A stretch of 64,000 nucleotides of DNA from Glaciecola petra (lineage in GTDB: Bacteria; Pseudomonadota; Gammaproteobacteria; Enterobacterales; Alteromonadaceae): the NCBI RefSeq assembly GCF_031846345.1, contig NZ_JAVRHX010000001.1, positions 1,550,001 through 1,614,000 on the forward strand, in the 5' to 3' direction. A program made the position numbers and the translations under genes. Shown here in pieces: positions 53,245-63,109 of the stretch; the first letter of the stretch is position 1, and the number at the start of each line of letters is the position of its first letter. The notes under the pieces are model-generated. The model made no database searches. It was not told the origin of the DNA and saw nothing but the letters and a program-made list of their open reading frames with translations.

Positions 53245-54677
53245 TGGCCAACGTATTAGAAAAGATTGTGGCAGATAAGCGCATTGAGCTTGAACAACTT
53301 AAACAAGATAAACCCTTGTCGACGTTTATTGATAGTTTACTTCCAAGCACTAATTCATTTTACGATGCCTTAGCGGCCCCTGGCACAAGTTATGTATTTG
53401 AGTGTAAAAAGGCTTCGCCCTCCAAAGGTCTGATTCGTGAACATTTTGATTTAGACGAAATTACCAGTGCTTATGAAAAAGAAGCAGCTTGTTTTTCGGT
53501 ATTAACCGACGAAAAATACTTTCAAGGAAAACATGAATATTTACGTTATGTCAGTGCAAAAGTAAAACAACCTACCTTAAATAAAGACTTTTTTATCGAC
53601 ACTTATCAAGTGCACCTTGCTCGACACTTAAACGCAAATGCTGTGCTGTTAATGTTATCGGTACTAGATGATGAAAGTTATGTCGAGCTCAGTGAGTGTG
53701 CAAAATCATTGGGTATGGATGTATTGACTGAGGTCAGTAATAGTGAAGAAACGCAACGCGCCTTAGCTTTAAATGCGAATATTATTGGCATCAATAATAG
53801 AAACCTGCGCGATTTGTCGACAGATCTCAGCACCACAGAAAAACTAGTAACTGAAATACGTGATAAAAACACTTATAAAGGTCTAATCATCTCTGAATCA
53901 GGTATATATACCAACGCCGATATTCAGCGCTTGGGCCCTCTGGTGGATGGCTTTTTAGTCGGAAGTGCCTTAATGCAGCAAAAGGATTTAGACATAGCTG
54001 TATCTCAACTAGTTTATGGTGCGGTAAAAGTTTGTGGCGTAACGAGTCGTGAACAAGCAAATTTAATTGCAAAGTATCCTGTTTCATATTTGGGATTAAT
54101 ATTCGCCCCCATCTCTAAACGCTATATCAGCCTAGAATCGGCCTTAGAAATTGTAAAAGAAAAGGCAAATTTTGTAGGGGTGTTTGTGGACCATGCGCCG
54201 GAAATTGTTGCTGAATATGCGCATAAATTACAGCTCAGCGCTGTGCAATTGCATGGTAATGAAGATGCCGACTATATTGCTAACCTTAGTCCTTTGTTAC
54301 CCGAGCGTTGTGAGCTTTGGAAAGCCCAAGGAATTAGCGCAGATACATTAAATGCAGACGTTATCTTAGCAAGCATACATCCCATTTTGCCATTGTTAGA
54401 AAAAGGTACAATCAACCGTCTTCTGCTTGATTGTAAACTTGGTAATCAAATCGGCGGAACTGGACAGAGTTTTAATTGGCGTTTGATTAAACAGTTGTCT
54501 AAAAAGCAAATTGACATCCAAAAGCTTGTTATTGCTGGCGGAATAGATATCAGTAATGTTAAAGATGCTAGTCATATAGGTGCAGGCTTAATTGACGTGA
54601 ATTCGGGAGTTGAAAGTCATCCTGGTATAAAAACGTCCCAGAAATTAACTAACTTGTTTGCAACGCTGAGGACATGA
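53244..54677 (+). CDS. trpC: bifunctional indole-3-glycerol-phosphate synthase/phosphoribosylanthranilate isomerase
   Basis: A fused TrpC-TrpF protein of 477 residues carries out the isomerisation of phosphoribosylanthranilate (C-terminal half, about residues 255-477, with KVCGVTSREQANLI and LLLDCKLGNQIGGTGQSFNW) and the ring closure to indole-3-glycerol phosphate (N-terminal half, about 1-252, with FECKKASPSKGLIR, NKDFFIDTYQV, GINNRNLRDLSTDLS and SESGIYTNADI). The same fusion is found in E. coli. GGAG stands 7 bases before the ATG at 53244; an adjoining TTG was rejected. Confidence 0.96.
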   Translation: MANVLEKIVADKRIELEQLKQDKPLSTFIDSLLPSTNSFYDALAAPGTSYVFECKKASPSKGLIREHFDLDEITSAYEKEAACFSVLTDEKYFQGKHEYLRYVSAKVKQPTLNKDFFIDTYQVHLARHLNANAVLLMLSVLDDESYVELSECAKSLGMDVLTEVSNSEETQRALALNANIIGINNRNLRDLSTDLSTTEKLVTEIRDKNTYKGLIISESGIYTNADIQRLGPLVDGFLVGSALMQQKDLDIAVSQLVYGAVKVCGVTSREQANLIAKYPVSYLGLIFAPISKRYISLESALEIVKEKANFVGVFVDHAPEIVAEYAHKLQLSAVQLHGNEDADYIANLSPLLPERCELWKAQGISADTLNADVILASIHPILPLLEKGTINRLLLDCKLGNQIGGTGQSFNWRLIKQLSKKQIDIQKLVIAGGIDISNVKDASHIGAGLIDVNSGVESHPGIKTSQKLTNLFATLRT

Positions 54678-54733
54678 TTTTCACTTGCAAAGCGATTTAG
54701 TAATCAATAGTAGTTTTAGAAATAGAGAAAAAC

Positions 54734-55915
54734 ATGAATAAATTAGATACAAAGTTTGGTGATTTTGGCGGTATGTATGTTCCCGAACTATTGATACCCG
54801 CGCTCGACCAACTAGAGCAAGCGTTTTTGGACGCCAAAAAAGATCCTGCCTTTCAAGCAGAGTTCATGGGTCTTTTGAAAGACTATGCAGGTCGTCCAAC
54901 CGCCATGACACTCGCTCGTAATATTGTAACAAATCCAAAAGTGAAGCTGTATCTTAAACGCGAAGATTTGTTGCATGGTGGCGCGCACAAAACCAATCAA
55001 GTATTAGGACAGGCTTTATTAACCAAGCGCATGGGCAAAACCGAAGTCATTGCAGAAACTGGCGCCGGACAACACGGTGTGGCCACAGCTTTGGCATGTG
55101 CTCTTTTAGGTCTTAAAGCTAGAATATATATGGGTGCTAAAGACGTCGAACGACAATCGCCAAATGTTTTTAGAATGCGCTTAATGGGTGCCGAAGTAAT
55201 ACCTGTGGACTCTGGGTCGGGCACCTTAAAAGACGCGGTAAACGAGGCCATGCGTGACTGGTCAGCAAATTATAAAAATTCGCATTATTTATTAGGCACA
55301 GCCGCTGGCCCTCACCCTTTTCCTACCATTGTACGCGAATATCATCGCATGATTGGTGAAGAAACCAGAGCGCAAATACTCGAAAAAGAAGGCCGACTTC
55401 CAGACGCCGTAGTCGCCTGTGTAGGCGGTGGCTCCAATGCAATTGGTATGTTTGCTGATTTCATAGATGAACCTTCTGTGAGGCTAGTTGGTGTGGAGCC
55501 TGCAGGTAAAGGCGTGCATACAAAAGAGCACGGCGCCACCATTTGCACAGGAACAAAAGGTATTTTGCATGGCGCATATACCTTTATCATGCAAGACCAA
55601 GACGGGCAAATTGAAGAGTCATACTCAGTCAGCGCTGGGCTCGACTACCCAGCTGTTGGTCCCCAACATGCATTTTTGGCAGAAACAGGCCGCGCTGAAT
55701 ATCATGCAATTACCGATACCGAAGCTTTAAACGCGTTTCAATTATTAGCCAAAAAAGAAGGTATCATCCCAGCACTAGAGTCATCTCATGCTTTAGCCCA
55801 TGCACTGAACATGGCCGAAGCTGCTGAAGAAGAAACCATTATTGTATTAAACTTAAGTGGACGAGGCGACAAAGATTTAGCCCATGTGACCAGTATTTTA
55901 GGAGATAATTTGTAA
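54734..55915 (+). CDS. trpB: tryptophan synthase subunit beta
   Basis: TrpB is the PLP-dependent half of tryptophan synthase that joins indole with serine. The 393-residue product has the PLP-lysine motif LLHGGAHKTNQVLGQ, the AETGAGQHGVATA loop that contacts the substrate, and the phosphate-binding CVGGGSNAIGMF loop, with NLSGRGDKD at the C-terminus. Its stop overlaps the trpA start by one base (TAATG). Confidence 0.97.
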   Translation: MNKLDTKFGDFGGMYVPELLIPALDQLEQAFLDAKKDPAFQAEFMGLLKDYAGRPTAMTLARNIVTNPKVKLYLKREDLLHGGAHKTNQVLGQALLTKRMGKTEVIAETGAGQHGVATALACALLGLKARIYMGAKDVERQSPNVFRMRLMGAEVIPVDSGSGTLKDAVNEAMRDWSANYKNSHYLLGTAAGPHPFPTIVREYHRMIGEETRAQILEKEGRLPDAVVACVGGGSNAIGMFADFIDEPSVRLVGVEPAGKGVHTKEHGATICTGTKGILHGAYTFIMQDQDGQIEESYSVSAGLDYPAVGPQHAFLAETGRAEYHAITDTEALNAFQLLAKKEGIIPALESSHALAHALNMAEAAEEETIIVLNLSGRGDKDLAHVTSILGDNL

Positions 55916-56739
55916 TGACTACTCAAGCTTCTACTGGCCGCTATGCTGCAATGTTCGAACGCTTAAAACAGCAAAATCAAGGCGCATTTGTTCCTTTTGT
56001 AATGCTAGGTGATCCCGACTTTCAAACGTCTATCGATATTATTCATACTTTAGTTAAAAATGGTGCTGATGCGCTAGAATTGGGTATTCCTTATTCAGAT
56101 CCTATTGCTGATGGTCCCACCATTCAAAAAGCCGCTATTCGTGCTTTAGGCTCTGGTATTCGCCCACATAATTGCTTTGAAATTATTGCTGAAATTCGTA
56201 AACAATTCAGTGATCTTCCTATCGGATTATTGTTATATAGCAATCTTTTGCTTGCGCGTGGTTTAGATGATTTTTATAGCAGAGCTCAACAGGCGGGTGT
56301 TGATTCGATATTGGTAGCTGACGTTCCATTGCGCGAAGCCGACCGGTTTATTGAAATTGCCAAACAACACAGTATAGAACAAATTTTAATTGCCCCACCC
56401 AATGCGTCGGATGAAACACTCTCGCTTATAGGCGAAAAGTCGAGTGGTTATACCTATTTACTAGGACGCGCAGGAGTAACGGGTGCAGAAACAGCGGTTG
56501 AATTACCTGCCAGCGAGTTAGTCGCTAAATTAGCCCAATATAAAGTTGCTCCGCCACTTATTGGCTTTGGTATTTCTACCCCTGAGCAAGTTAATGCGGC
56601 TATCAAAGCAGGTGCTGCTGGCGCTATTTCAGGCTCGGCAACGGTTAACATTATTGCTAAAAATTTAAATAATATTGATGCTTTGCATAAAGAGCTAGGT
56701 GCATTTGTGGCGAATATGAAGGCTGCCAGTCAACAATAG
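55915..56739 (+). CDS. trpA: tryptophan synthase subunit alpha
   Basis: TrpA cleaves indole-3-glycerol phosphate and passes indole to TrpB through a tunnel. The 274-residue TIM-barrel protein shows the catalytic residues: Glu in ALELGIPYSDPIADGPTIQ (about Glu55), the aspartate in the same motif, and the GRAGVTGAET loop. YciI follows after 15 bases on the same strand. Confidence 0.97.
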   Translation: MTTQASTGRYAAMFERLKQQNQGAFVPFVMLGDPDFQTSIDIIHTLVKNGADALELGIPYSDPIADGPTIQKAAIRALGSGIRPHNCFEIIAEIRKQFSDLPIGLLLYSNLLLARGLDDFYSRAQQAGVDSILVADVPLREADRFIEIAKQHSIEQILIAPPNASDETLSLIGEKSSGYTYLLGRAGVTGAETAVELPASELVAKLAQYKVAPPLIGFGISTPEQVNAAIKAGAAGAISGSATVNIIAKNLNNIDALHKELGAFVANMKAASQQ

Positions 56740-56754
56740 ATAAAGGTATTTGAA

Positions 56755-57054
56755 ATGTATTACGTCGTATATGCACAAGATATTGAAAATAGCTTAGAAA
56801 AACGCCTTGCCGCTAGGCCTGCCCATATTGAGCGATTAAAACAACTCAACAAGGAAGGACGATTATTAGTTGCAGGTCCAACACCTGCAATAGATTCTGA
56901 AGAGCCGGGCTCTGCTGGCTTTACTGGGTCTGTAGTAATTGCTGAGTTTGACAATGTAGTTGCGGCGCAAGATTGGGCCAATGATGACCCCTATGTGAAG
57001 GCTGGTGTTTACAAAGAAGTAAGCGTTAAACCTTATAAAGTTGCGCTACCCTAA
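56755..57054 (+). CDS. yciI: YciI family protein
   Basis: A 99-residue ferredoxin-like-fold protein of the YciI/YCII type. The typical features are the start MYYVVYAQDIENSLEKRLAA, the PAHIERLKQL segment with a conserved histidine, and the late WANDDPYVKAGVY motif. The function is uncertain; related proteins include dehydrochlorinase-type enzymes and stand-alone small domains. AAAGG stands 8 bases before the ATG, 15 bases after trpA, so it appears to be the last gene of the trp operon. Confidence 0.9.
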   Translation: MYYVVYAQDIENSLEKRLAARPAHIERLKQLNKEGRLLVAGPTPAIDSEEPGSAGFTGSVVIAEFDNVVAAQDWANDDPYVKAGVYKEVSVKPYKVALP

Positions 57055-57071
57055 TTCATTCTTGGCGAAAG

Positions 57072-58061
57072 TTAATGCGTGACTGTAATTCGGTCACGCC
57101 CCATTTCTTTAGACTCATACAAGGCTTTGTCAGTTCTCATTAACCAATCTTCTGCACTTTCTTCTTTTCTATATTGAGACACACCATAAGACACAGTAAA
57201 AGCAGGTAAGAAAGAGTCTTGCTCGGCGTCGATATAGCGCTTTAAGTCCTTTGCAGCTAAAACGGCTTCTTTTAAGTTGCTATGACTCAATATAATGGCA
57301 AATTCTTCACCACCTAATCGATATAAGCTGTCGCTTCTTCTTAGCCGCTGTTGGGTTAACTTAGCTACGCTGACTAATACTTTGTCGCCGATATTGTGGC
57401 CATATTCATCATTGAGTGCTTTGAAATGGTCCATGTCGAGCAAAATTAGGCAACAAGGTATATTGTGTCTTTCATTATTGCGAATATTATTATCCAAATC
57501 TTGCTGAAATAAACGACGATTGCCTGCTTGTGTCAAATAATCAATCGTCGCTAAGTTGTTAATTCGAGTATGATGAGAATGGAGTGTTTTTGAGCTACAA
57601 AATAATAGTAAAATAAAAGGCAACATGGCTACATAAAAAGCGATTAGGAATTCCTTGTCGTAGTTGAGGATGATTGGCAAAATAGCGATATTAATGCCAA
57701 TTGCTATGCTAAGACCAATAGCTGGTTTACTTAACAAATACCATGCGATACAAGCTGGAAAAATATAAAACAAATGTTCCTGGCCACCAAAAACAACAAC
57801 CGCTAATACACCTAAAGCAATAAGTGCGCTCAATGCAGACGGCATTAGCTCTTGCCAAATTTGCTTCATAACGCAATATGCAACAGCAAAACAAAAGACA
57901 GCGATAGCTCCGTCGACACTTGCTAAAAGCCAATTTTGTTGTCCTATACGAATAAAAGTCGTTGGAATACATGGCAATGCTATAAACAGTGCAATGAAAA
58001 TGGTTAAGCGATAAACCAGTGGTTGTCGCTTAACTTTGTCGAATATAAGGTGTTTATACAT
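57072..58061 (-). CDS. diguanylate cyclase with membrane-anchored N-terminus
   Basis: The 329-residue protein has about five or six N-terminal membrane helices (to about residue 155, of no recognised sensory family) and a C-terminal GGDEF domain (about 165-329). The active site reads GGEEF, preceded by the inhibitory RRSD (RxxD) motif five residues upstream, so it should be an active, feedback-controlled c-di-GMP synthase. The DYLTQAGNRR and DMDHFKALNDEYGHNIGDKV motifs are complete. It converges with yciI with 17 bases between them, and starts 30 bases after the AI-2E permease ends. Confidence 0.9.
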   Translation of the reverse strand: MYKHLIFDKVKRQPLVYRLTIFIALFIALPCIPTTFIRIGQQNWLLASVDGAIAVFCFAVAYCVMKQIWQELMPSALSALIALGVLAVVVFGGQEHLFYIFPACIAWYLLSKPAIGLSIAIGINIAILPIILNYDKEFLIAFYVAMLPFILLLFCSSKTLHSHHTRINNLATIDYLTQAGNRRLFQQDLDNNIRNNERHNIPCCLILLDMDHFKALNDEYGHNIGDKVLVSVAKLTQQRLRRSDSLYRLGGEEFAIILSHSNLKEAVLAAKDLKRYIDAEQDSFLPAFTVSYGVSQYRKEESAEDWLMRTDKALYESKEMGRDRITVTH

Positions 58062-58091
58062 AAACTCTTAAGTAAAAATACTTGAAACTTA

Positions 58092-59150
58092 CTAATATTG
58101 TTGCTCGATTTGTTTGTCATCAATACTTTGATCACCATCACCCGACAGTAAAATTGCTAACCATTTTGTACTTTCTCGAGATTCTAAGGCAATTTTAACC
58201 ACCATCGTCAATGGCACCGATAAAAGCATGCCTACTGTACCGAGTAACCAACCCCAAAAAATCAACGATAAAAATACAACAAGGGTAGATAGACCGAGAC
58301 CTTTTCCCATAAAACGTGGCTCAATCATATTTCCCATCACGGTGTTTACGACAATAAATCCTAATCCTGCTAAACCTGCTTTAACTAAACCAAACTCCAC
58401 AAAGGCCATTAATACCGCTGGCAATGCAGCAATAATTGAGCCGATGTTAGGAATAAAATTCAACATAAATGATAGTACGGCCCATAACATAAAGTGATCT
58501 ACGCCTAAAACATACAACCACACACCTATAAGCAATCCAGTGCCTAAACTGACCATCATTTTGATTACTAAATATTGATTAACTGACTGCAAGAATCTGT
58601 CAATATGCGGTAAATTCATATCAGGGTCGGCCATTGCCACGTGCACTCTTCTGGGCATAGATTCTGCTTCAAACAACATAAAAATAACTGTAAGTAAAAT
58701 AAGAAAGACGTTTGACAACACTGAGCCCATGCCCGTAATAAAATTAGTTGCCATGGTCATAGCCATTGCTGGGTCAAAATAAGAAAATAAAAAACTCTGA
58801 TCGATATGAATATTAAAAACCGCGAGTTTTTCAACTATCCAAGCAAATTCACCCGACAGTTGTTGTTGATAAACAGGCATATTTTGCCTAAATTCAGACA
58901 AAGATTGCGTAATCAAGCCTGCCAACATAAATCCAATTACCACTATAAACAGTATTACTAAGGTGACTGATAACCATCTTGGAATTCTATATTGGCTAGA
59001 CCAGTTAATAATAGGACTAACGGCTATCGCGATAAAAGCAGATAATAAAAAAGGCACCAATATGATACTTGCTGCTTTAATACCTGCAAAAACGATAACA
59101 ATACTCGCCATAATGAGAAAAGCTTTTAAAACTGGTGATTTCAATTCCAT
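58092..59150 (-). CDS. AI-2E family transporter (PerM/TqsA-like)
   Basis: The 352-residue inner-membrane protein has eight or so hydrophobic segments and the family's typical motifs: PFLLSAFIAIAVSPIINW near the start, FMLNFIPNIGSIIAALP in the middle and MGKGLGLSTLVVFLSLIFWGWLLG near the end. Members include the AI-2 exporter TqsA and a variety of permeases of unknown substrate, so the cargo cannot be read from sequence. It is upstream of the diguanylate cyclase gene on the same strand and may share its transcript. Confidence 0.88.
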   Translation of the reverse strand: MELKSPVLKAFLIMASIVIVFAGIKAASIILVPFLLSAFIAIAVSPIINWSSQYRIPRWLSVTLVILFIVVIGFMLAGLITQSLSEFRQNMPVYQQQLSGEFAWIVEKLAVFNIHIDQSFLFSYFDPAMAMTMATNFITGMGSVLSNVFLILLTVIFMLFEAESMPRRVHVAMADPDMNLPHIDRFLQSVNQYLVIKMMVSLGTGLLIGVWLYVLGVDHFMLWAVLSFMLNFIPNIGSIIAALPAVLMAFVEFGLVKAGLAGLGFIVVNTVMGNMIEPRFMGKGLGLSTLVVFLSLIFWGWLLGTVGMLLSVPLTMVVKIALESRESTKWLAILLSGDGDQSIDDKQIEQQY

Positions 59151-59275
59151 GGTTTACCCTTTGATGATGACTTTATTGGTCATTTTTTATTGTGTCACGT
59201 TTATACTGTTTCTAATTATACTTTCACAATGTTGCATCAACATTATGACTACTTCAACAAGGACAAGCTATTTAT

Positions 59276-59644
59276 ATGAATCTCAATCTGGCTACTATTC
59301 GCATTAAAAACTTACGTTTACGCACTTACATTGGCATTAACGAAGATGAAATTAAAAATCAGCAAGATGTTGTGATCAATATTTTTATTCAATATGACGC
59401 TAAAAAAGCCACTGATAGCGACCAAATGCAAGATGCGCTTAACTATAAAACAATAACGAAGGCAATCATACGTCTAGTAGAAGATAATCGTTTTTCACTC
59501 CTCGAAAAATTAACTGCTGACATTTTAGCAATAGCGGCCGAACACCCATGGGTTACCTTTGCCGAAGCAGAAGTTGACAAACCACATGCCCTGCGTTTTT
59601 CAGATTCAGTATCATTAGCCTTATCCTGCACTAAGGGTGACTAA
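59276..59644 (+). CDS. folX: dihydroneopterin triphosphate 2'-epimerase
   Basis: The 122-residue product is of the FolB/FolX (tunnelling) fold. FolX epimerises dihydroneopterin triphosphate to the monapterin form. The sequence MNLNLATIRIKNLRLRTYIG, ALNYKTITKAI and VEVDKPHALRFSDSVSL-type elements are FolX-like, and its neighbour yfcH is the same as in E. coli. AAGGA lies about 12 bases upstream. The 125-base gap to the divergent permease gene has no other features noticed. Confidence 0.92.
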   Translation: MNLNLATIRIKNLRLRTYIGINEDEIKNQQDVVINIFIQYDAKKATDSDQMQDALNYKTITKAIIRLVEDNRFSLLEKLTADILAIAAEHPWVTFAEAEVDKPHALRFSDSVSLALSCTKGD

Positions 59645-59645
59645 A

Positions 59646-60533
59646 ATGAAAAAACTACTATTAACTGGCGCAACCGGGCTTATTGGTAGTCATTTGGTCA
59701 AAAAATTAAAAACAAGTTATGAAATTACTACCATTAGTCGCGACCCTAAAAGGGCTCAGCGGCTACTTGGTAAAGAGATAAATGCCATTTTACTGAGCGA
59801 ACTAGAGAGCGTTGATGATTATGATGCAATTATTAACTTAGCTGGTGAGCCTATTGCCGACAAACGTTGGAGCGCGCAGCAAAAAACGAAAATATGTGAC
59901 TCGCGATGGGATATAACCAATCGCTTAGTCGACTTAATCAATTGTTCGGCCGAAAAACCCAAAGTTTTTATTAGCGGCAGTGCCATTGGCATATATGGTC
60001 GACAAGGAGATACAGTAGTAAACGAGGACTTTGAAGATTTCCATGAAGAATTTAGTCGTGAAGTTTGTCATAAGTGGGAACAAATTGCGACAAAGGCTAA
60101 TACGCGAGTTTGTATACTGCGCACAGGCATTGTGCTTAGTGATGAAGGTGGTGCCTTAGCTAAGATGTTAATGCCATTTAGGTTGGGCCTTGGCGGACCT
60201 ATTGCTGATGGCAAACAATATATGTCGTGGATCCATATTGAAGACATGATAAAAGGCATATGCTTTTTGCTTGACCATGAATCTTGTGTCGGACCTTTTA
60301 ATTTAACTGCGCCAAACCCTAACACTAACGCATTTTTCTCTATTAAATTGGCAAAACGACTTGGACGACCATGTTTTTTTAAGGTCCCGTCGTTTATTCT
60401 GAAGAATTTAATGGGTGAATCTTCTGAATTAGTGTTGTTTGGGCAAAAAGTGATACCAGAGCGGCTCATAAATGCAGGGTTTAGCTTCAGCTACCCAAGC
60501 TTAGTTGAAGCACTAGATGGACTAGATATATAA
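59646..60533 (+). CDS. yfcH: TIGR01777 family NAD(P)-binding epimerase-like protein
   Basis: The 295-residue protein of the extended short-chain dehydrogenase family has the N-terminal TGATGLIGSHLV NAD(P)-binding motif, ISGSAIGIYGRQGD with the active-site region, and YMSWIHIEDMIKGI. The reaction is unknown. ATG at 59646 overlaps nothing; AAGG lies 9 bases upstream in the end of folX. Order folX-yfcH matches E. coli. Confidence 0.9.
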   Translation: MKKLLLTGATGLIGSHLVKKLKTSYEITTISRDPKRAQRLLGKEINAILLSELESVDDYDAIINLAGEPIADKRWSAQQKTKICDSRWDITNRLVDLINCSAEKPKVFISGSAIGIYGRQGDTVVNEDFEDFHEEFSREVCHKWEQIATKANTRVCILRTGIVLSDEGGALAKMLMPFRLGLGGPIADGKQYMSWIHIEDMIKGICFLLDHESCVGPFNLTAPNPNTNAFFSIKLAKRLGRPCFFKVPSFILKNLMGESSELVLFGQKVIPERLINAGFSFSYPSLVEALDGLDI

Positions 60534-60534
60534 G

Positions 60535-60564
60535 AGCAGAAAGGCCCATTTAGGGCTTCCTGCT
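60535..60564. terminator. weak hairpin between convergent yfcH and ybbP
   Basis: AGCAG ... AAGGCCC-ATTTA-GGGCTT ... CTGCT forms a two-part stem with small mismatches, but no run of T follows in either direction. It may still slow transcription or mark the mRNA end. Confidence 0.35.
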
Positions 60565-60592
60565 GTTACTCGTAAAAAACTGTTTTACAAGC

Positions 60593-63106
60593 TTATACCA
60601 TTTTACGTAATAAGTGAGCGGTATTCAGTGACAACAGTCTCCAACAAGCTACTGCTCCTAACAAACCTACAACAACTGCACCAATAGTTGGTGCAATCGC
60701 CCAATACTCCAAATGCAAACTAAACGCCATCTGGAAAATGTTGGTTTGCAATAAATATAGACTAAATTCATTTGCAACCGCGGCCATAAAGCCGGCCACT
60801 GCACCAATAATAATAAACTCATTAATAACACTAAAGCGAATACTAAGGCCTTTTAATCCTAAAGTTCTTAGTATCGCCAACTCTTGCAAGCGTTCATCCA
60901 TACTTGCTTGTACCTGAGCAATTAATACTAAAGACCCCGCTATCAAAACGAGTACTAAAATGAATTCGACCGCCATAGACACTTGTTCAATTATTTCTCG
61001 TAGTTGATTTATTCGCGCATCTACGTCAAACAAGGTTACGCTGGCATAAGGTGCCATCAGCCCAGCAATTTCATTTTTTCTGTTTTCGTCTAAATGGAAG
61101 CTAGTGATGTATGTTGCACTGAAATTCTCCATCGCTTTGGGATGCAACACAAAAAAGAAATTAGGCTGTAAGGTTTGCCAATTCACTTCCCTTATACTGG
61201 TAACATTTGCAGTAATCACTTCACTGCCCACATTAAAGGTAAGCTCATCGCCCATTTTAATCCCTAATCGACCAGCAATCTCTTTTTCAAGCGACAAAGG
61301 CACTGGCTCCCCTTCTTGCCAATTGTCATGCCATTCACCCTCAACCACAGTATTACCCGACTGGAGTTGTGTGCCCCAACTTAGATTCGCTTCGCGCCCT
61401 AAGCCTTGACGACCTTCTTGGGAGCGTTCTTCGCCCTCCTTGGTAACTTCTGTGCGTATTTGTTCATCATTAATAGCAACAAAACGCCCACGGGCAACGG
61501 GATAGAATTTTTCATATTCAACATTGTTTGCATCAAAATGCGATCTTAAACCGTCTTTTTGAGCCTCGGTCACATTTGATAAGAAATAATTGGGTGTGCC
61601 TTCAGGTAATTGGTCTCGCCATTGTTTCACCATGTCGTTGCGCATAACCAACACAATCAGCAATAACATAATAGTAATAGCAAAACTGATGAGCTGTACA
61701 GAATTGCCCATAGCTCTGCGTCTGATGCGTGCCCACGCCAATGTCCAAGCGCCCATGCTACCGCTACCAAGTTTACGTCCGACCCAAATTAAAACATGGG
61801 TCATGGCGAGTAAACTCAGCACTAATACGATGCCAGAAACAAACAAAATACCACTTATTTTTAGATTGCCGCTATACACCCACATCAGCAAAAATACAGC
61901 GCCCCCGGAAAATAAAAACTGTAAAGCCCGCGACGACATGGTTGTGCTGATGTCTTTCCGAAGCACTCTCAAAGGTGGAACAGAAAATAACTGAAGTAAG
62001 GGATAAATAGAAAACAATAAAGCGCAAGTCACACCGGTGAAAACGGCAATGCCTAAGGGGCGCCAATACCAAGTGTTAAGCGCCACTTCGACAGTATCTT
62101 GCAGTGCCACCGCAACAGCCTGTTGGATGATGTAACCAATTACGCTACCTACAACAATTCCCAAAATAGTAATAAAACAAATTTGCACTAGATATATTTT
62201 GCGCACCATTGCTTTACCCGCACCCAATGTTTTCATTATTGCTACTGGATCAAAATGACGTTGACTAAACCGCTGAGCCGCGACGGCAATGGATACAGCG
62301 GCTAGAACAATGGCGAGCAAACTAGCAAGCAAAAAGAACTCTTCAGCTCTGGCGATGGAGTTTCCTATAGGTGAATCATCATCTTTTATGCTGGTCCAGC
62401 GATGTAATTCTCTATTCATCTGCGGACGCAACCAATCATAATAATCGTCTAGTTCACCAGTATCACCTGTGAAATAATATTTATAGCTTAATCGACTTCC
62501 CGGCCCCGTAATGTTGGTAGAAGGTATATCGTCAGCGTGCATGAGCAAAATGGGATCGGTATTGAATACACTAAAGCCGGCGTCGGGTATTTCGCTTAAT
62601 ATATTGGCGACGACGAATTCAGCGTCACCCACCTCAACTTTATCGCCTACACCCACTTGCAACATTTGCAATAAGCGAGAATCTACCCACACTTCTCCTC
62701 TTTCAACGCCTTTATCAGCAACAATACCTTCACCAAAGGGGATATCCGATATTTTAACGCTCCCTTTTAAGGGATATGCGTTGTCGACTGCTCGAACATC
62801 TGAAAGTGCTAACTCATCACCAGCAAACACCATTGAGCGAGTGGATAATTGGAAAGCAGTTGCTAAATTTCTGTTGGCGGCTTCAGTTATCCATTCTGGA
62901 TCAACCGCCTTACGAGAGCGAAGTTGGCTGTCTGCTGCTATAAACTCAGCACTGCGATCGGTCAAAGCGCTCTGTAAGCGTTCTGAGAACAACGACAAAG
63001 ACAAGACCGACGCTACTGACAACACAATCGCCAATAAAATAATGGTGAGCTCACCACGACGCGCTTCGTGTTTAAATAAGCGCCAAGCTAAATCGAAAGC
63101 AATCAT
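60593..63106 (-). CDS. ybbP: ABC transporter permease, YbbP/FtsX family
   Basis: The 837-residue protein has an N-terminal helix, a large periplasmic domain, and two sets of FtsX-like membrane helices (MacB-type), with one set at about residues 255-420 and another at about 700-837. Similar to E. coli YbbP, it is the permease partner of YbbA; members move lipophilic molecules or act on lipoproteins, but the substrate is unknown. ybbA precedes it with only 3 bases between them, so the pair is certainly one operon. Confidence 0.9.
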   Translation of the reverse strand: MIAFDLAWRLFKHEARRGELTIILLAIVLSVASVLSLSLFSERLQSALTDRSAEFIAADSQLRSRKAVDPEWITEAANRNLATAFQLSTRSMVFAGDELALSDVRAVDNAYPLKGSVKISDIPFGEGIVADKGVERGEVWVDSRLLQMLQVGVGDKVEVGDAEFVVANILSEIPDAGFSVFNTDPILLMHADDIPSTNITGPGSRLSYKYYFTGDTGELDDYYDWLRPQMNRELHRWTSIKDDDSPIGNSIARAEEFFLLASLLAIVLAAVSIAVAAQRFSQRHFDPVAIMKTLGAGKAMVRKIYLVQICFITILGIVVGSVIGYIIQQAVAVALQDTVEVALNTWYWRPLGIAVFTGVTCALLFSIYPLLQLFSVPPLRVLRKDISTTMSSRALQFLFSGGAVFLLMWVYSGNLKISGILFVSGIVLVLSLLAMTHVLIWVGRKLGSGSMGAWTLAWARIRRRAMGNSVQLISFAITIMLLLIVLVMRNDMVKQWRDQLPEGTPNYFLSNVTEAQKDGLRSHFDANNVEYEKFYPVARGRFVAINDEQIRTEVTKEGEERSQEGRQGLGREANLSWGTQLQSGNTVVEGEWHDNWQEGEPVPLSLEKEIAGRLGIKMGDELTFNVGSEVITANVTSIREVNWQTLQPNFFFVLHPKAMENFSATYITSFHLDENRKNEIAGLMAPYASVTLFDVDARINQLREIIEQVSMAVEFILVLVLIAGSLVLIAQVQASMDERLQELAILRTLGLKGLSIRFSVINEFIIIGAVAGFMAAVANEFSLYLLQTNIFQMAFSLHLEYWAIAPTIGAVVVGLLGAVACWRLLSLNTAHLLRKMV

Positions 63107-63109
63107 GTA

